Of a DNA stretch of 64,000 nt, positions 54,780 to 64,000 are shown piece after piece. The notes below the pieces were generated by a model. The model was given only the letters and a program-made list of their open reading frames with translations. It was not told where the DNA came from and searched no databases. The translations under genes were made by a program, and so were the position numbers. Positions within the stretch are counted from its first letter, which is position 1. Each line of letters starts with the position of its first letter. Source of the stretch: Rhodospirillum rubrum ATCC 11170 (GTDB taxonomy: Bacteria; Pseudomonadota; Alphaproteobacteria; Rhodospirillales; Rhodospirillaceae); assembly GCF_000013085.1 (NCBI RefSeq), contig NC_007643.1, positions 195,001-259,000 of the forward strand. The letters are read 5' to 3'.

Positions 54780-54793
54780 TGCGCCCGCAACCA
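54780..54793 (+). repeat. tRNA-3'-end-like sequence at the edge of the endonuclease segment
   Basis: TGCGCCCGCAACCA differs by one base from the end of tRNA-fMet and the start of the 139-bp repeat. It is followed by an imperfect hairpin and TTTTT near 54811-54838, like the region after a tRNA. The 77 bp before it cannot fold as a tRNA. It may be a leftover attachment site. Confidence 0.5.
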
Positions 54794-54856
54794 GACCCGA
54801 ACAACCTCAAGGCGGTCCGCGAAAGCCGGGCGCCTTTTTCGCATGCCCGCCGTCCC

Positions 54857-55651
54857 TTAAAACTCCAGGTCGACGACCAAGGGCAGGTGGTCGGAGGCGC
54901 GGCGGATGCCTTGGCCTTGGGGCAGGGTTGGCCAGGGGGTCAGGCGGCGGGGGGAGGGGCGCACCAGCAGGCGGTCGAGGCGCAGGATCGGCAGCCAGCT
55001 GGGGAAGGTGCGGCGCGAGCAATCGGCGTCGAACCACGTCTTCAAGCCGGCCACCGCCGTTTGCCCCCAGGGCAGCCATTCGTTGAAATCGCCCATCAGG
55101 ATCAGCGGATGATGGGCGTCGCGGCCGTCGGCGCCGGCCAGCGGTCGCGACAGGCGTTCGCCCAGCCGGCCGACCTGCCAGCGCCGCTCCTTGCGGCCCA
55201 GGCCGAGGTGGGTGACCATCACCCGCAGCGGGCCGGCCGGATGCTCGAGGGTGGCGTCCATCGCCCGGCGCGGTTCGCATCCGGGAACGGATAGATCCAG
55301 CGGCAGGGCGGCGACCACCGGCCAGCGGCTGAGAATGGCGTTGCCATAGGCGCCGCCGTCGCGTTTGAGCGTTGGCGAATGGACGGCGCGCATGCCGGTG
55401 GCGCGGGCGATCAACGTCAGCGGATCCTCGGCCTCGCCGGGATGGCGGCGCAGATCGACCTCTTGCAGGCCTACGACATCGGGCGACAGCACCGCCAGGG
55501 CCTTGGCCACCCGCGACGGATCGCGGCGGCGGTCGGTGCCGACGCAGCCATGAAGGTTCCAGCAGACGACGCGAAGGGCGATCGAACCGGCGAACCCCTC
55601 GCTCGTTGACGTGCTGTGCGGGACCAGGGGACTGGGCTGATGGAGCGTCAT
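54857..55651 (-). CDS. Endonuclease/exonuclease/phosphatase-family hydrolase
   Basis: 264 residues of the EEP fold: RVVCWNLHGCVGTDRR at the N-terminus, VVGLQEVDL with the metal-binding Glu, VTHLGLGRKERRWQ, ILMGDFNEW and the terminal SDHLPLVVDL. The family includes nucleases and phosphodiesterases acting on DNA, phosphoinositides or sphingomyelin. The ATG overlaps the stop of the phospholipase D gene, so they are co-translated; together they suggest phospholipid turnover, which is inference. Confidence 0.9.
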   Translation of the reverse strand: MTLHQPSPLVPHSTSTSEGFAGSIALRVVCWNLHGCVGTDRRRDPSRVAKALAVLSPDVVGLQEVDLRRHPGEAEDPLTLIARATGMRAVHSPTLKRDGGAYGNAILSRWPVVAALPLDLSVPGCEPRRAMDATLEHPAGPLRVMVTHLGLGRKERRWQVGRLGERLSRPLAGADGRDAHHPLILMGDFNEWLPWGQTAVAGLKTWFDADCSRRTFPSWLPILRLDRLLVRPSPRRLTPWPTLPQGQGIRRASDHLPLVVDLEF

Positions 55652-58059
55652 TCCGCCGGGCGGGCGGCCGGTCGGGCTGCCGCGTCTGATCGGGTCTCCG
55701 GCTCGGCGGTCGTCCCGGTCTCTCCCGCCGGCTTGCCCGAGGTCTTCTCGCGCTTTTCGGCCCAGCGCTGCAGGGCATGGGCGAGCACCGCCGTGGTGAT
55801 GCCGACCCCGGCCAGGGCGAGCAAGCTGCCCCAGGTGGGGTCGCGCAAGCTGGCGGCGACCCGCTCGCCCAGGAACGACAGGGCGGCGATGCCCGGAGCC
55901 ATCCCCAGGAGGGTGCCGACCAGATAATCGCGAAAGCGGATATGGGTGGCGCCGCACACCAGATTGACCAGGGTGAAGGGCATCACCGGCACATTGCGCA
56001 GCGCCGCCACGGTGGCCGCCCCCTGTTTGGCCAAGCGCTGGCTGAGCGCCGGAATCGCCCGGCCGCCGAAGCGCTCGATGGCGTCGCGGCCGGCCATGCG
56101 GCCGATCAGGAACAACAGCGAGGCGCTGGCGCCGACCCCCAGAAGATTGACGATCAGGGCGATCCACGGATCAAAGGCCATGCCGGTGCCGAGAATCATC
56201 ACCATCACCGGAAAGCCGACCAGTCCCAGGGCGACGATGCCAAGCACGGCGACCAACGGCGCGAAGGGCGAGCTGGTCCACGATCCCAGGGCATCAAGCA
56301 GGCGATGGGGATCGGCCCATTTCAGCAGATCGGGATTGGTCCAGGCCAGCCCCAGGGCGCCGCCCACCGCCACCACCGCCGCCAGGGCCAGCCACGCCTT
56401 GCGGCGCTTGCGTCCGCCGGAAGGATCGGGCGGCGGGGCCGGCGGCAGTTCTTCGATCGACGGCGCGATCAGCATGGCCGCCGCCGTGTCGGGATCAAGC
56501 GGCCGGTCGGGATCGCACAGGCGAAGATCGGGGGCGAGGTCGGCAAGCAAGGTGGGGGTGCGGTGGGTGAAGGGCAGCAAGGTGTTGCCGGGCTTGTCGC
56601 GCAGGGCCTCGATCGCCTTGATCCACGAGCCCTCGGCCTCGATCCGCGCCGCCACCGTCTGGGCATCAAGGCCGAGCAGATCGCCCGCCAGCCGACAGGC
56701 CAAAGCAAAAAGCTTGGCGTGGAAGTCAGCGGTGCCGTCGTCTTCCAAAATAACGTCGCATTCGGTGTCGAGGCCCATCGAGCGGTTGGCCATATTGGCC
56801 GATCCGATGCGCAGGCTGGTGCCGTCGGCGATCATCACCTTGCAATGAACGTAAACGCCCCGGCCCTCGGGCTCGGCCGGCGGATCGGTTGGATCGGTGG
56901 GGTCGGCGGCCTCGGCGTTCTCCGCCCCGTTCGGTCCTTCGTCGCTGTCGCGGGCGATCGGCCAATAGGCGGCGAAACGGCCATGGCGATCGGCCGCGCG
57001 CAGGCGGTCGAGCATGTCGTCGCGGCCCTTGTCCATGATCGCCTGCTGGGCCGGGCCATCCGACCCTTGGGGCAGGATGATCACGACCTCCGGGCCGTCC
57101 TCCTCGGCAAGGCGGCGTTCGAGAACGGCGCCGACCGCCTCGCTGGTCAGATACTGCTGCTCGATGAACAGCCAGTCGCGGGCGTTTTCCAAGGTGGCGA
57201 TAAAGCCGGCTTCGACTTCGCGGACCTCGGAGCGGCCGGCGTATTCGTGTTCGGTGCGGGCGATCGACACCGCGATATCGGTGAAGTCCGGCGCGATAGC
57301 GGCCGGCCAGGGATCGGAAACGGCCTCGGCCGGCGCGGGGAGGATGTCGTGGGCGGGCAAGGGCTCGGCGGTGGCCCGCTCCCAGCGGCGGCGGGCGATC
57401 TCGGTCAGGGCGCGGGCGGCGTCGCCATCGACCATGACCTGCACATCGTGCCAGGGTCGGCCAAAGGCGCCGTCCGGGTTCACCCGGCGCGGATCATGGG
57501 CGAGATGGCGCGATGTGTCCCAGCGCGAGGTGGTGAGGTCGAGACCGCCGCTGAAGGCCAAGCGGCCATCGATGGCGACGATCTTCTGGTGATGGCTGGC
57601 CAGGGCCGGCAGATCGCCGTCCTCAACGAAATGCAGGCGCGGATGACAGGCCCACAGCTTGGGCAGATCGAAGGGGACCTCGCGTTCAAGCAGGAACAGC
57701 ACGGCCACCCGCCACAGCACGATGTGAATATGCAAATCGGGATTGCGTTCCAGGGCGGCCAGCAGCAGTGGCTGGAGGGCGACGGGCCAGCCGTCGGCGG
57801 CCAAACCCTGGTCGTCGATTTCGACATCGCGCAGCAAATCGACCTTGGAATGCAGTTCCCAGGCGATGATCAGCACCTCGCGGCGCGCCGCGATCACCGC
57901 TTGGCGCAGGGCCGAGAAATACGCCTCGCCATCGATGAGAATGGCGCAGCGATCGGCATGGGCCCGTCGCCAGACCGCGTCCCCGGGCAGGCGGAAGGGG
58001 GGGGGCTCTTGGTCTTCGGCGGTACGGGGGGGGCTGGCAGCAAGGGGGGGGGTGATCAT
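55648..58059 (-). CDS. Phospholipase D-like protein fused to a VTT (DedA-like) membrane domain
   Basis: 803 residues. Two HKD motifs mark a phospholipase D: HHQKIVAIDGRLAFSGGLD near 155 and HCKVMIADGTSLRIGSANM near 405. From about 535 it is a membrane domain of the VTT/SNARE-associated type with about six helices and GFPVMVMILGTGMAF, then ALRNVPVMPFTLVNLVCGAT. The fusion occurs in other proteobacteria. VTT proteins move lipids between leaflets, so the protein may remodel or cut inner-membrane phospholipid. Coupled by ATGA to the EEP hydrolase gene. Confidence 0.9.
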   Translation of the reverse strand: MITPPLAASPPRTAEDQEPPPFRLPGDAVWRRAHADRCAILIDGEAYFSALRQAVIAARREVLIIAWELHSKVDLLRDVEIDDQGLAADGWPVALQPLLLAALERNPDLHIHIVLWRVAVLFLLEREVPFDLPKLWACHPRLHFVEDGDLPALASHHQKIVAIDGRLAFSGGLDLTTSRWDTSRHLAHDPRRVNPDGAFGRPWHDVQVMVDGDAARALTEIARRRWERATAEPLPAHDILPAPAEAVSDPWPAAIAPDFTDIAVSIARTEHEYAGRSEVREVEAGFIATLENARDWLFIEQQYLTSEAVGAVLERRLAEEDGPEVVIILPQGSDGPAQQAIMDKGRDDMLDRLRAADRHGRFAAYWPIARDSDEGPNGAENAEAADPTDPTDPPAEPEGRGVYVHCKVMIADGTSLRIGSANMANRSMGLDTECDVILEDDGTADFHAKLFALACRLAGDLLGLDAQTVAARIEAEGSWIKAIEALRDKPGNTLLPFTHRTPTLLADLAPDLRLCDPDRPLDPDTAAAMLIAPSIEELPPAPPPDPSGGRKRRKAWLALAAVVAVGGALGLAWTNPDLLKWADPHRLLDALGSWTSSPFAPLVAVLGIVALGLVGFPVMVMILGTGMAFDPWIALIVNLLGVGASASLLFLIGRMAGRDAIERFGGRAIPALSQRLAKQGAATVAALRNVPVMPFTLVNLVCGATHIRFRDYLVGTLLGMAPGIAALSFLGERVAASLRDPTWGSLLALAGVGITTAVLAHALQRWAEKREKTSGKPAGETGTTAEPETRSDAAARPAARPAE

Positions 58060-58298
58060 GGCCGTCTCCGCCTGGGCTTTCGGGCGGGAGGCCGGCCGGA
58101 ACGCCGCACCCTCCCTTTAAGGCCAAACGTGCGGGGAGGGGCGGAGTTCCGAAAGCCCAAGGCTCACGGCCAAGGGGAACGGCGGGCGTGGCGGGCGGAA
58201 AAGCGCGGGGGGGCTTCTTCGCACGCCACGCCAGAGGCGAAAACGGAGGCCTTCAGAAGTCGGTCTGCCTTGTGAAGGCTTCCGTTTCAAGGCGGTCG

Positions 58299-58607
58299 TT
58301 AGTGAACCGTGACGCCATGGGGGGCGCGGGTCGAGGTGGCGTCGAGCAACATCAGCGCCGTGCCGGGATGACGGCCGATCAGTTCGGGCAAGATGCCGTC
58401 GATGGTGGTGGCGCGGCTGGCCTGATCGGTCAGAACGGCGGCGAAGGGGCCTTCTTCTTCAAGCAGGCGCAGGGCGCCGGCAACCTCATTGGCGGTGAAA
58501 ACGGAAAAGCGATCGCATAATTCCGCTTCGGCCAGACGAAGAACCTTGTCGTCTTCGCTGACCACCAAAACCCGGGCTGCACCTGACAGGGAGGATTTAT
58601 CCGACAT
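58299..58607 (-). CDS. Small receiver-like protein
   Basis: 102 residues that follow a response-regulator receiver pattern: RVLVVSEDDKVLRLAE with acidic residues, AVLTDQASRA in the position of the phospho-acceptor strand, and ALMLLDATS. The domain is short, and the C-terminal part with the conserved lysine is missing. It may be a divergent or non-phosphorylated receiver. No kinase gene is adjacent. Confidence 0.6.
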   Translation of the reverse strand: MSDKSSLSGAARVLVVSEDDKVLRLAEAELCDRFSVFTANEVAGALRLLEEEGPFAAVLTDQASRATTIDGILPELIGRHPGTALMLLDATSTRAPHGVTVH

Positions 58608-58856
58608 CGATTGGGTTCCTTGCGCTCTCCGCCCCGCTCGCCGGGGAACGGCCTTGGTTCACTCCCTTATGGCAAGAACCGTACCAGTCGGGGCGCGATT
58701 ACTACGGGCGGACAGAAAGGTCTCATAGGGCAAGGGCTTGCCGGATTTTGCCAAGAAAGCACCTGAAGCAGACCAGCCGTTGCGGAGCCGGCACGTTTCG
58801 CGGATTGCGAAGCAAAGCGGAACCCTTGGATCATCTCGCAGCAAAACGGGTGACGG

Positions 58857-59201
58857 TCAGGCCTGCTCTTCGGGACTGCGGCAGCGCAGCGACAGGGCAT
58901 GCACGCGCTCGCGCAGTTCCTCGGCCACCAAGGCGTTGACCAGACGCTGGCGCTCCAAGCGCGACATCCCGGAAAAGCGCGCCGAAACGATGTCGAGGCT
59001 GAAATGGGTCTCGCCGGCGCCGTCGATCGGCGCATGGCCGCCCTGATCGGCCGGGGCGAGGGCGGCGAGGCGATCGCCATGGCCGGCATGCTTGCGCGAG
59101 TCATCGCGAATGATCAGGGTTTCGGGGGCGAGACCGGCCCGCAGCTTGCTTTCCAGGCGGTCACGGATCGGGGTGGCGGAGGACGGGGCGGCGAGGGTCA
59201 T
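58857..59201 (-). CDS. BolA-family protein
   Basis: 114 residues with the BolA core: IRDRLESKLRAGLAPETLII, the central DDSRKHAGH, HFSLDIVSARFSGMSRLERQ with the conserved His and RLVNALVAEEL. BolA proteins pair with monothiol glutaredoxins in iron-sulphur trafficking. The start at 59201 gives the normal length. Divergent to the DnaJ gene, an arrangement common in alphaproteobacteria next to cobS and cobT. Confidence 0.93.
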   Translation of the reverse strand: MTLAAPSSATPIRDRLESKLRAGLAPETLIIRDDSRKHAGHGDRLAALAPADQGGHAPIDGAGETHFSLDIVSARFSGMSRLERQRLVNALVAEELRERVHALSLRCRSPEEQA

Positions 59202-59389
59202 GGCGGATTTCCTTGCGATCGGACGGGGGCGGGGATCGGTTGGGGCCGGGGGGCGGGCCGTCACCCGGGAGGGGTGTTACCCGGGTGTGGTGTCGATTGG
59301 GGGGCGGGCGCGCTCCCTGTCAAGGGCGGTCGATGGCTTGCCTTGCGCCGGTTGGGCCCCCATAGTAGGCACCGTCATGACACAGAGCG

Positions 59390-60001
59390 ATGGCATTGGA
59401 CGCGGCGGCCGCAAAAAGCACCGCGCCGTCCCCCCCCCTTGATGGCTTTGCGAACGGCCCGGGGCTGGCGCCGCGCCGTTGTGATCACGCGGGGTGTGGC
59501 GCCGAGGGGCTCTACCGCGCCCCCAAGGATCGCGGCCTGCGCGAGTATTACTGGTTCTGTCTTGTTCACGTGCAGGACTATAATCGCACATGGAATTATT
59601 ATGGCGCCATGAGCGAGGCCGAGATCGAGCGGGAGATCCGCCATTCCACGGTGTGGAACCGCCCGACTTGGCCGCTGGGCGAACGCGCCGTCAACGCCCG
59701 TCCCGGAACGGAGTCGCCTTTCGCCGACCCCTTTGGCCTGTTCGAGGAACAAAACGGCGAGGCCGCCCGCGCCCGGGTCTCGCGCGAGGGCGCCCGCTAC
59801 CGCGAGGATGGGCCGCGCGCCCGGGCGATGCGGGTGCTTGATCTTGAAGAACCCCTGACCCTGGACGGACTGAAAAGCCGCTACAAGGTCTTGGTCAAAC
59901 GCTATCACCCCGACGCCAACGGCGGGGACAAGGACTCCGAGGAGCGTTTCAAGATAGTCAACGAAGCCTATCACGTGCTGGTCAACGTCCTGAACGCGTG
60001 A
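59390..60001 (+). CDS. DnaJ-domain protein
   Basis: 203 residues. A zinc-type CDHAGCGAEGLYRAPK segment and YYWFCLVHVQDYNRTWNYY precede a C-terminal J domain (from about 148) with HPD in KRYHPDANGG. The J domain would stimulate an Hsp70. The annotated start MALDAAAAKS is uncertain: an ATG at 59377 in another frame reads MTQSDGIGRGGRKKHRAV and would join this frame if one C were changed in the run of nine C at 59430-59438. Followed 72 bp later by cobS. Confidence 0.88.
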   Translation: MALDAAAAKSTAPSPPLDGFANGPGLAPRRCDHAGCGAEGLYRAPKDRGLREYYWFCLVHVQDYNRTWNYYGAMSEAEIEREIRHSTVWNRPTWPLGERAVNARPGTESPFADPFGLFEEQNGEAARARVSREGARYREDGPRARAMRVLDLEEPLTLDGLKSRYKVLVKRYHPDANGGDKDSEERFKIVNEAYHVLVNVLNA

Positions 60002-60073
60002 CATTCTGCCCGGCCGCCCCTGTGCGGTCCGCTTTTTCATCACCAAGCCGTTTGCCTGAGAACGAGGAAGTCC

Positions 60074-61063
60074 ATGGACGTCGCTGCTGAGTATCCCGTT
60101 GATAAACCCGACACCCAGGTTTCCGTGCGGGACGTGTTCGGTATCGAGTCCGATCTGACCGTGCCGGCCTTCACCGAGGTGTCCGAGCACGTTCCCGATC
60201 GCGACGACGCCTATTGCTTCGACCGCGACACCACTTTGGCCGTTCTCGCCGGGTTCGCCTTCAATCGCCGGGTGATGATCCAGGGCTATCACGGCACCGG
60301 CAAATCCACCCATATCGAGCAGATCGCCTCGCGCCTCAACTGGCCGTGCATCCGCGTCAATCTTGACAGCCACGTCAGCCGCATCGATCTGGTCGGCAAG
60401 GATGCCATCGTTTTGCGCGACGGGCTGCAGGTTACGGAATTCCGCGAGGGAATCCTCCCCTGGTGTCTGCAGCGGCCGATCGCCCTGACCTTTGACGAAT
60501 ACGACGCCGGGCGGGCCGATGTGATGTTCGTCATCCAGCGGGTGCTCGAGGTCGAAGGCCGGTTGACCCTGCTCGATCAGAACAAGGTGATCCGCCCCCA
60601 CCCCTATTTCCGTCTGTTCGCCACCGCCAATACGGTTGGCCTGGGCGATACCACCGGGCTTTATCACGGCACCCAGCAGATCAATCAGGGGCAGATGGAC
60701 CGCTGGAACATCGTCGCCACGCTGAATTACCTGGAGCACGACGTGGAGGTGGGGATCGCCCTGGCCAAGCGTCCCGAATACGACACCCCCGAAGGCCGGG
60801 CCAAGATCAACGCCATGGTCGGCGTGGCCGATCTGTCGCGCAGCGGCTTCATCAACGGCGATATCTCGACCGTGATGTCGCCGCGCACCGTGCTGACCTG
60901 GGCCGAGAACGCCACCATCTTTGGCGATGACGCCTTCGCCTTCCGCGTGACCTTCCTGAACAAATGCGACGAGACCGAACGTCCGATCATCGCCGAGTAT
61001 TATCAGCGGTGCTTTGGTAAGGAGCTCCCCGAGAGTGCGGCCTTCCGCACCGCCTTCCTGTGA
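60074..61063 (+). CDS. cobS: Cobaltochelatase AAA+ subunit CobS
   Basis: 329 residues with MoxR-like AAA+ features: Walker [10 protein letters not shown] near residue 75, Walker [12 protein letters not shown] and the sensor region [20 protein letters not shown]. With CobT it powers CobN, inserting cobalt into hydrogenobyrinic acid a,c-diamide in the aerobic cobalamin pathway. The ATG follows GAGGAAG. cobT begins 43 bp after the stop. Confidence 0.95.
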   Translation: MDVAAEYPVDKPDTQVSVRDVFGIESDLTVPAFTEVSEHVPDRDDAYCFDRDTTLAVLAGFAFNRRVMIQGYHGTGKSTHIEQIASRLNWPCIRVNLDSHVSRIDLVGKDAIVLRDGLQVTEFREGILPWCLQRPIALTFDEYDAGRADVMFVIQRVLEVEGRLTLLDQNKVIRPHPYFRLFATANTVGLGDTTGLYHGTQQINQGQMDRWNIVATLNYLEHDVEVGIALAKRPEYDTPEGRAKINAMVGVADLSRSGFINGDISTVMSPRTVLTWAENATIFGDDAFAFRVTFLNKCDETERPIIAEYYQRCFGKELPESAAFRTAFL

Positions 61064-61106
61064 GGCGCGGCGCGGGGCGGCGACAGGTCAGGGACGGATC
61101 GAAGCG

Positions 61107-63008
61107 ATGACGCGTATTCCGGTGCCCGGTGCCGGCGGCCGGGCGAACGAGCCGCAGGAAGCCTTGAAAAACGTCACCTCGGCGACGCTGCGCGCCGTGG
61201 CCGGGCGGCCGGGGCTGGTGGTGTCTTATACCCCGGGCGGGGCGGCGCTGATCGGCGGGCAGGCCCGTCTGCCCCTGCCGCCGCGCAAGCTCGATCCCGG
61301 ACAGATCACCCGGCTGCGCGGCACCGCCGACAGTCTGGCCCTGAAACTGCGCCACCACGACATCACCATCCAGGCCGGGCTGGAACCGACCGGGATCGAA
61401 GCCCGCGAGGTGTTTTCCGCCCTGGAACAGGCGCGCTATGAAACCCTGGGGGCGGGGCGGATGGCCGGGGTGGCGGCCAATATCGCTGGGGCGGTCGAAG
61501 AACGGCTGGCCGGCGAAGGCTATGACAAGGCCACCGATCCCGGTCAGATCCCCTTGGGCGAGGCGGTGCGCCTGTTGGCTCTGGAACGCTTTGGCAAGGT
61601 CGCGCCCGGGCCGGTGACCCGTCATGTGCTCGATCTGGCCCGTCAGGTGCTGCCCGAGTCCGCCCAGGCGGCGCTGGAGCGGATGATCGCCGAAGTGGGC
61701 GATCAGAAGCGCTTCGCCCGCTCGACCCGCGAATTGCTCGATGAAATGGGCCTGGAGGATTTCGATCCGACCCAGGCCGACCGCTCCGATGACGAAACCC
61801 GCAGCGGCGAGAGCGAGCCCGAAGCTGGCGAAGGGGCCGAGGACAGCCCGCCCGAGGGGATTTCAAGCCCCGGTCCGGAAAGCGACATGCAGATGGCGCC
61901 GGGCGAGGGGGAAAGCGGCGAGGGCGAGGAAGAGGGCTCCGCCCAGCAGGCGACCCTGCCCGGCGAGGGCGGCGAGGATCCGGCTGGCGAGGGCGATCCG
62001 TCGCGCCGGCGCAATTCGGTCGACGAGGACGACGACGTCGACCGCTACAAGGTGTTCAGCCGCACCCATGATCAGGTGGTTGGCGCCCTGGATCTGTGCG
62101 ATCCCGAAGAACTGACCCGCCTGCGCGCCCAGCTTGATATGCAGCTTTCGCCGCTTCAAGGCGTGGTGACGCGCATCGCCAACCGCTTGCAGCGCCGACT
62201 GATGGCCCAGCAGACCCGTAGCTGGGAATTCGACCTGGAAGAAGGCTTGCTTGATGTCAGCCGGCTGGCCCGCATGGTCGCCAACCCCACCTATACCTTG
62301 TCCTACAAGCAGGAAAAGGAGATGGAGTTCCGCGATACGGTGGTCAGCCTGTTGATCGATAACTCCGGCTCGATGCGCGGCAGGCCGATTTCGGTGGCCG
62401 CCGTCAGCGCCGATATCCTGGCGCGCACCCTGGAGCGCTGCGGGGTCAAGGTCGAGATCCTGGGCTTCACCACCAGCGCCTGGAAGGGCGGCAAGGCCCG
62501 CGAGGACTGGGTGGCGGCGGGCAAGCCACCGCTTCCCGGACGGCTGAACGATCTGCGCCATATCATCTATAAGGAAGCCGATGTGCCCTGGCGGCGGGCC
62601 CGCCGGGCCTTGGGATTGATGCTCAAGGAAGGCATCCTCAAGGAAAATATCGATGGCGAGGCCTTGCTGTGGGCCCATAGCCGGTTGGTCGGCCGGCCGG
62701 AAGCCCGGCGTATCCTGATGGTGATCTCCGATGGCGCCCCGGTCGACGACAGCACGCTTTCGGCCAATACGGGCAATTACCTGGAAAAGCATCTGCGCGA
62801 GGTCATCGCCCTGATCCAGGATCGCTCGCCGGCCCAATTGGTCGCCATCGGCATCGGTCACGATGTCACCCGCTATTATCAGCGGGCGGTCACCATCAAT
62901 GATCCCGAGGACCTGGGCGGCACCATGATGCGCCAGCTTCTCGAATTGTTCGAAGAGCCCTCCGCGCCGAACCGCCGTTGGCGCAAGGCCGACCGGCTGG
63001 CCCTTTGA
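61107..63008 (+). CDS. cobT: Cobaltochelatase subunit CobT
   Basis: 633 residues. The middle (about 225-310) is strongly acidic, [14 protein letters not shown]-like, and the C-terminus is a von Willebrand A domain with the metal site [12 protein letters not shown] near residue 415. CobT is the partner of CobS in the cobaltochelatase. The start at 61107 ([11 protein letters not shown]) gives the standard length; the open frame upstream overlaps cobS. Confidence 0.95.
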   Translation: MTRIPVPGAGGRANEPQEALKNVTSATLRAVAGRPGLVVSYTPGGAALIGGQARLPLPPRKLDPGQITRLRGTADSLALKLRHHDITIQAGLEPTGIEAREVFSALEQARYETLGAGRMAGVAANIAGAVEERLAGEGYDKATDPGQIPLGEAVRLLALERFGKVAPGPVTRHVLDLARQVLPESAQAALERMIAEVGDQKRFARSTRELLDEMGLEDFDPTQADRSDDETRSGESEPEAGEGAEDSPPEGISSPGPESDMQMAPGEGESGEGEEEGSAQQATLPGEGGEDPAGEGDPSRRRNSVDEDDDVDRYKVFSRTHDQVVGALDLCDPEELTRLRAQLDMQLSPLQGVVTRIANRLQRRLMAQQTRSWEFDLEEGLLDVSRLARMVANPTYTLSYKQEKEMEFRDTVVSLLIDNSGSMRGRPISVAAVSADILARTLERCGVKVEILGFTTSAWKGGKAREDWVAAGKPPLPGRLNDLRHIIYKEADVPWRRARRALGLMLKEGILKENIDGEALLWAHSRLVGRPEARRILMVISDGAPVDDSTLSANTGNYLEKHLREVIALIQDRSPAQLVAIGIGHDVTRYYQRAVTINDPEDLGGTMMRQLLELFEEPSAPNRRWRKADRLAL

Positions 63009-63033
63009 CCCTTTTTTTTCGCGGAGACGGACA

Positions 63034-64000
63034 ATGCCGGGTTTTCTGACGGCCGATCTCATTCGGGCCCGGCTGGCGCCGAAGGATTTTCAGCGCGGCG
63101 AGGAGTACCTGAAAGACGGGCGGGTGCTTAAAGCCGAATGGGTGGCCGACGACGAGATTTCCGGTCAGGTCGCCGGCTCGGCCGGGCGGCGCTATGTGCA
63201 AACGATTACGCTTGAGAACGGCCTGGGCGGTCTGTCGATCGTTGGCTATTGCTCCTGCCCGGTCGGCTTCGCCTGCAAGCATGTCGCCGCCGTTTTATTA
63301 ACCCTGGCCCGCGAGGCCGAACCGGTGGTTCCGGCTTGGGATGGGTCCTTCGGGGCGCGGCCGGCCCAGGCGGCGGTCAGCGAACCGACCCTTGATCCCG
63401 CTCTCGCCGAATGGATCGCCGCCGTCGCCGGCTTCGAGGAGGTCGGCGATCCGGAGGCCTATCCGCCGGCGATCCGCCACCGCTTGATCTATGTGGTCGG
63501 CCCCCAGGGGGAAGGCGGCGTTCCGCAAAATGGCGAGGGCCGGAGCGAGAGCCGGGGCGGGGGGCGGGTCAGCGCCGAGATCGAAGTGACCTTGTGGTCG
63601 ATCGCCGTGCTCAAGGACGGCCAGATGTCGAGCGTTGAGCGCCGCATCCTGTCGGCCGACGCCCTGGTGCGCTCGCCGGCCCGCCCGGCCTATCTGCGGC
63701 CCAGCGATTTGGCCCTGGTGCCGCGTCTGGCGGCCTTGCGCGCCCCCGGGGGCGGCAACGCCCTGCTGTTGCCCCAGATCAGCGGCAGCGAGTTGTTCGC
63801 GGCGATGGTGGCCAGCGGCCGCTGCCGGTGGGGCGGCCCCGATGGTCCGACGCTTTATCCGGGCGCGGCGCGCCGGGCCAAGCTGGTCTGGCGTTCGGAT
63901 GGCGAGGGCTGGCAGAGACCGGCGATCGAGCCCGAGGCGATGGCGCCCGAGGCCGCTGATCCCGAGACTGCCCAGCCCGATATCGGCCAACCCTATATCG
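63034..64000 (+). CDS. SWIM zinc-finger protein, start of a probable SNF2-type helicase (cut by window end)
   Basis: The frame is open from ATG 63034 to the window edge, 322 codons. Residues 73-83 form the SWIM zinc site CSCPVGFACKH (first Cys at 73, last ligand His83), after RLAPKDFQRGEEYLKDGRV, the usual start of SWIM-containing Snf2 ATPases. The ATPase part would lie beyond the window. The ATG is 25 bp after cobT with GGAGACGG before it. Confidence 0.75.
   Translation, partial: MPGFLTADLIRARLAPKDFQRGEEYLKDGRVLKAEWVADDEISGQVAGSAGRRYVQTITLENGLGGLSIVGYCSCPVGFACKHVAAVLLTLAREAEPVVPAWDGSFGARPAQAAVSEPTLDPALAEWIAAVAGFEEVGDPEAYPPAIRHRLIYVVGPQGEGGVPQNGEGRSESRGGGRVSAEIEVTLWSIAVLKDGQMSSVERRILSADALVRSPARPAYLRPSDLALVPRLAALRAPGGGNALLLPQISGSELFAAMVASGRCRWGGPDGPTLYPGAARRAKLVWRSDGEGWQRPAIEPEAMAPEAADPETAQPDIGQPYI

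Noticed and set aside
54717-54793. Possible tRNA gene ending in the CCA-like sequence
   Set aside because: The 5' acceptor strand, D-arm and T-arm cannot be formed; only the last 14 bases resemble a tRNA.
55777-58275. 832-codon plus-strand open frame opposite the phospholipase D gene
   Set aside because: Antisense shadow; the minus strand has two clear HKD motifs and membrane helices.

Overview
The window reads as a high-GC alphaproteobacterium of the Rhodospirillaceae, most consistent with Rhodospirillum rubrum or a close relative. That assignment rests on the alphaproteobacterial 23S/5S/tRNA-fMet order, the bolA-dnaJ-cobS-cobT block and codon use; no database was searched. The left edge (1-2934) is the 3' part of an rRNA operon ending in 5S rRNA and initiator tRNA.

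From 2935 to about 31380 lies a defence island of roughly 28 kb, bounded by two 139-bp direct repeats; the left copy starts inside the 3' end of tRNA-fMet. It holds two complete CRISPR-Cas systems, all on the minus strand. The first is type I-E: cas3, then cas8e-cse2-cas7e-cas5e-cas6e-cas1-cas2, leader, and an array of 20 repeats. Between cas3 and cas8e is a tiny pseudo-CRISPR unit whose 'spacer' partly matches, next to an AAG PAM, a site just upstream of cas8e. This is the layout expected of a crRNA-like guide that makes Cascade repress its own operon. The second is a type III-D-like system: cas10, a Cas7-Cas5 fusion, a double Cas7, a long Cas7 with a C-terminal cold-shock domain, a CorA-type membrane protein, a DHH phosphodiesterase and a Csb2/Cas6-like nuclease, followed by an 8-repeat array and its own Cas4-Cas1 fusion and Cas2. 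CorA plus a DHH (NrN-like) enzyme beside Cas10 is the signature of SAM-AMP signalling. Between the two systems is a scar of broken mobile-element genes (relaxase stub, nonsense-mutated lytic transglycosylase, IS256 piece, truncated argD). More transposase scraps follow the second direct repeat.

From 32085 to about 40740 is a probable iron/siderophore locus: two fused ABC half-transporters, a TonB-dependent receptor, a MATE exporter with Fur-box-like palindromes nearby, and a frameshifted phosphopantetheinyl transferase. Then come a divergent ketoacyl-ACP synthase and an acyl carrier protein.

From 42867 to 53130 is an unusual four-gene operon: a 1925-residue protein combining a MACPF-like signature, a long helical segment and a P47/TULIP-like C-terminus; a 316-residue protein of unknown type; a 469-residue stand-alone relative of the P47/TULIP part; and a second 661-residue MACPF-like protein. 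It looks like a multi-component pore-forming or lipid-active system.

A low-GC Mrr-type endonuclease gene (53466-54677) sits against a second tRNA-3'-end-like sequence, suggesting another small insertion. After 54857 the chromosome looks ordinary: an EEP-family hydrolase, a phospholipase D-VTT membrane protein, a small receiver-like protein, BolA, a DnaJ-domain protein, CobS, CobT and the start of a SWIM zinc-finger protein that runs off the window.
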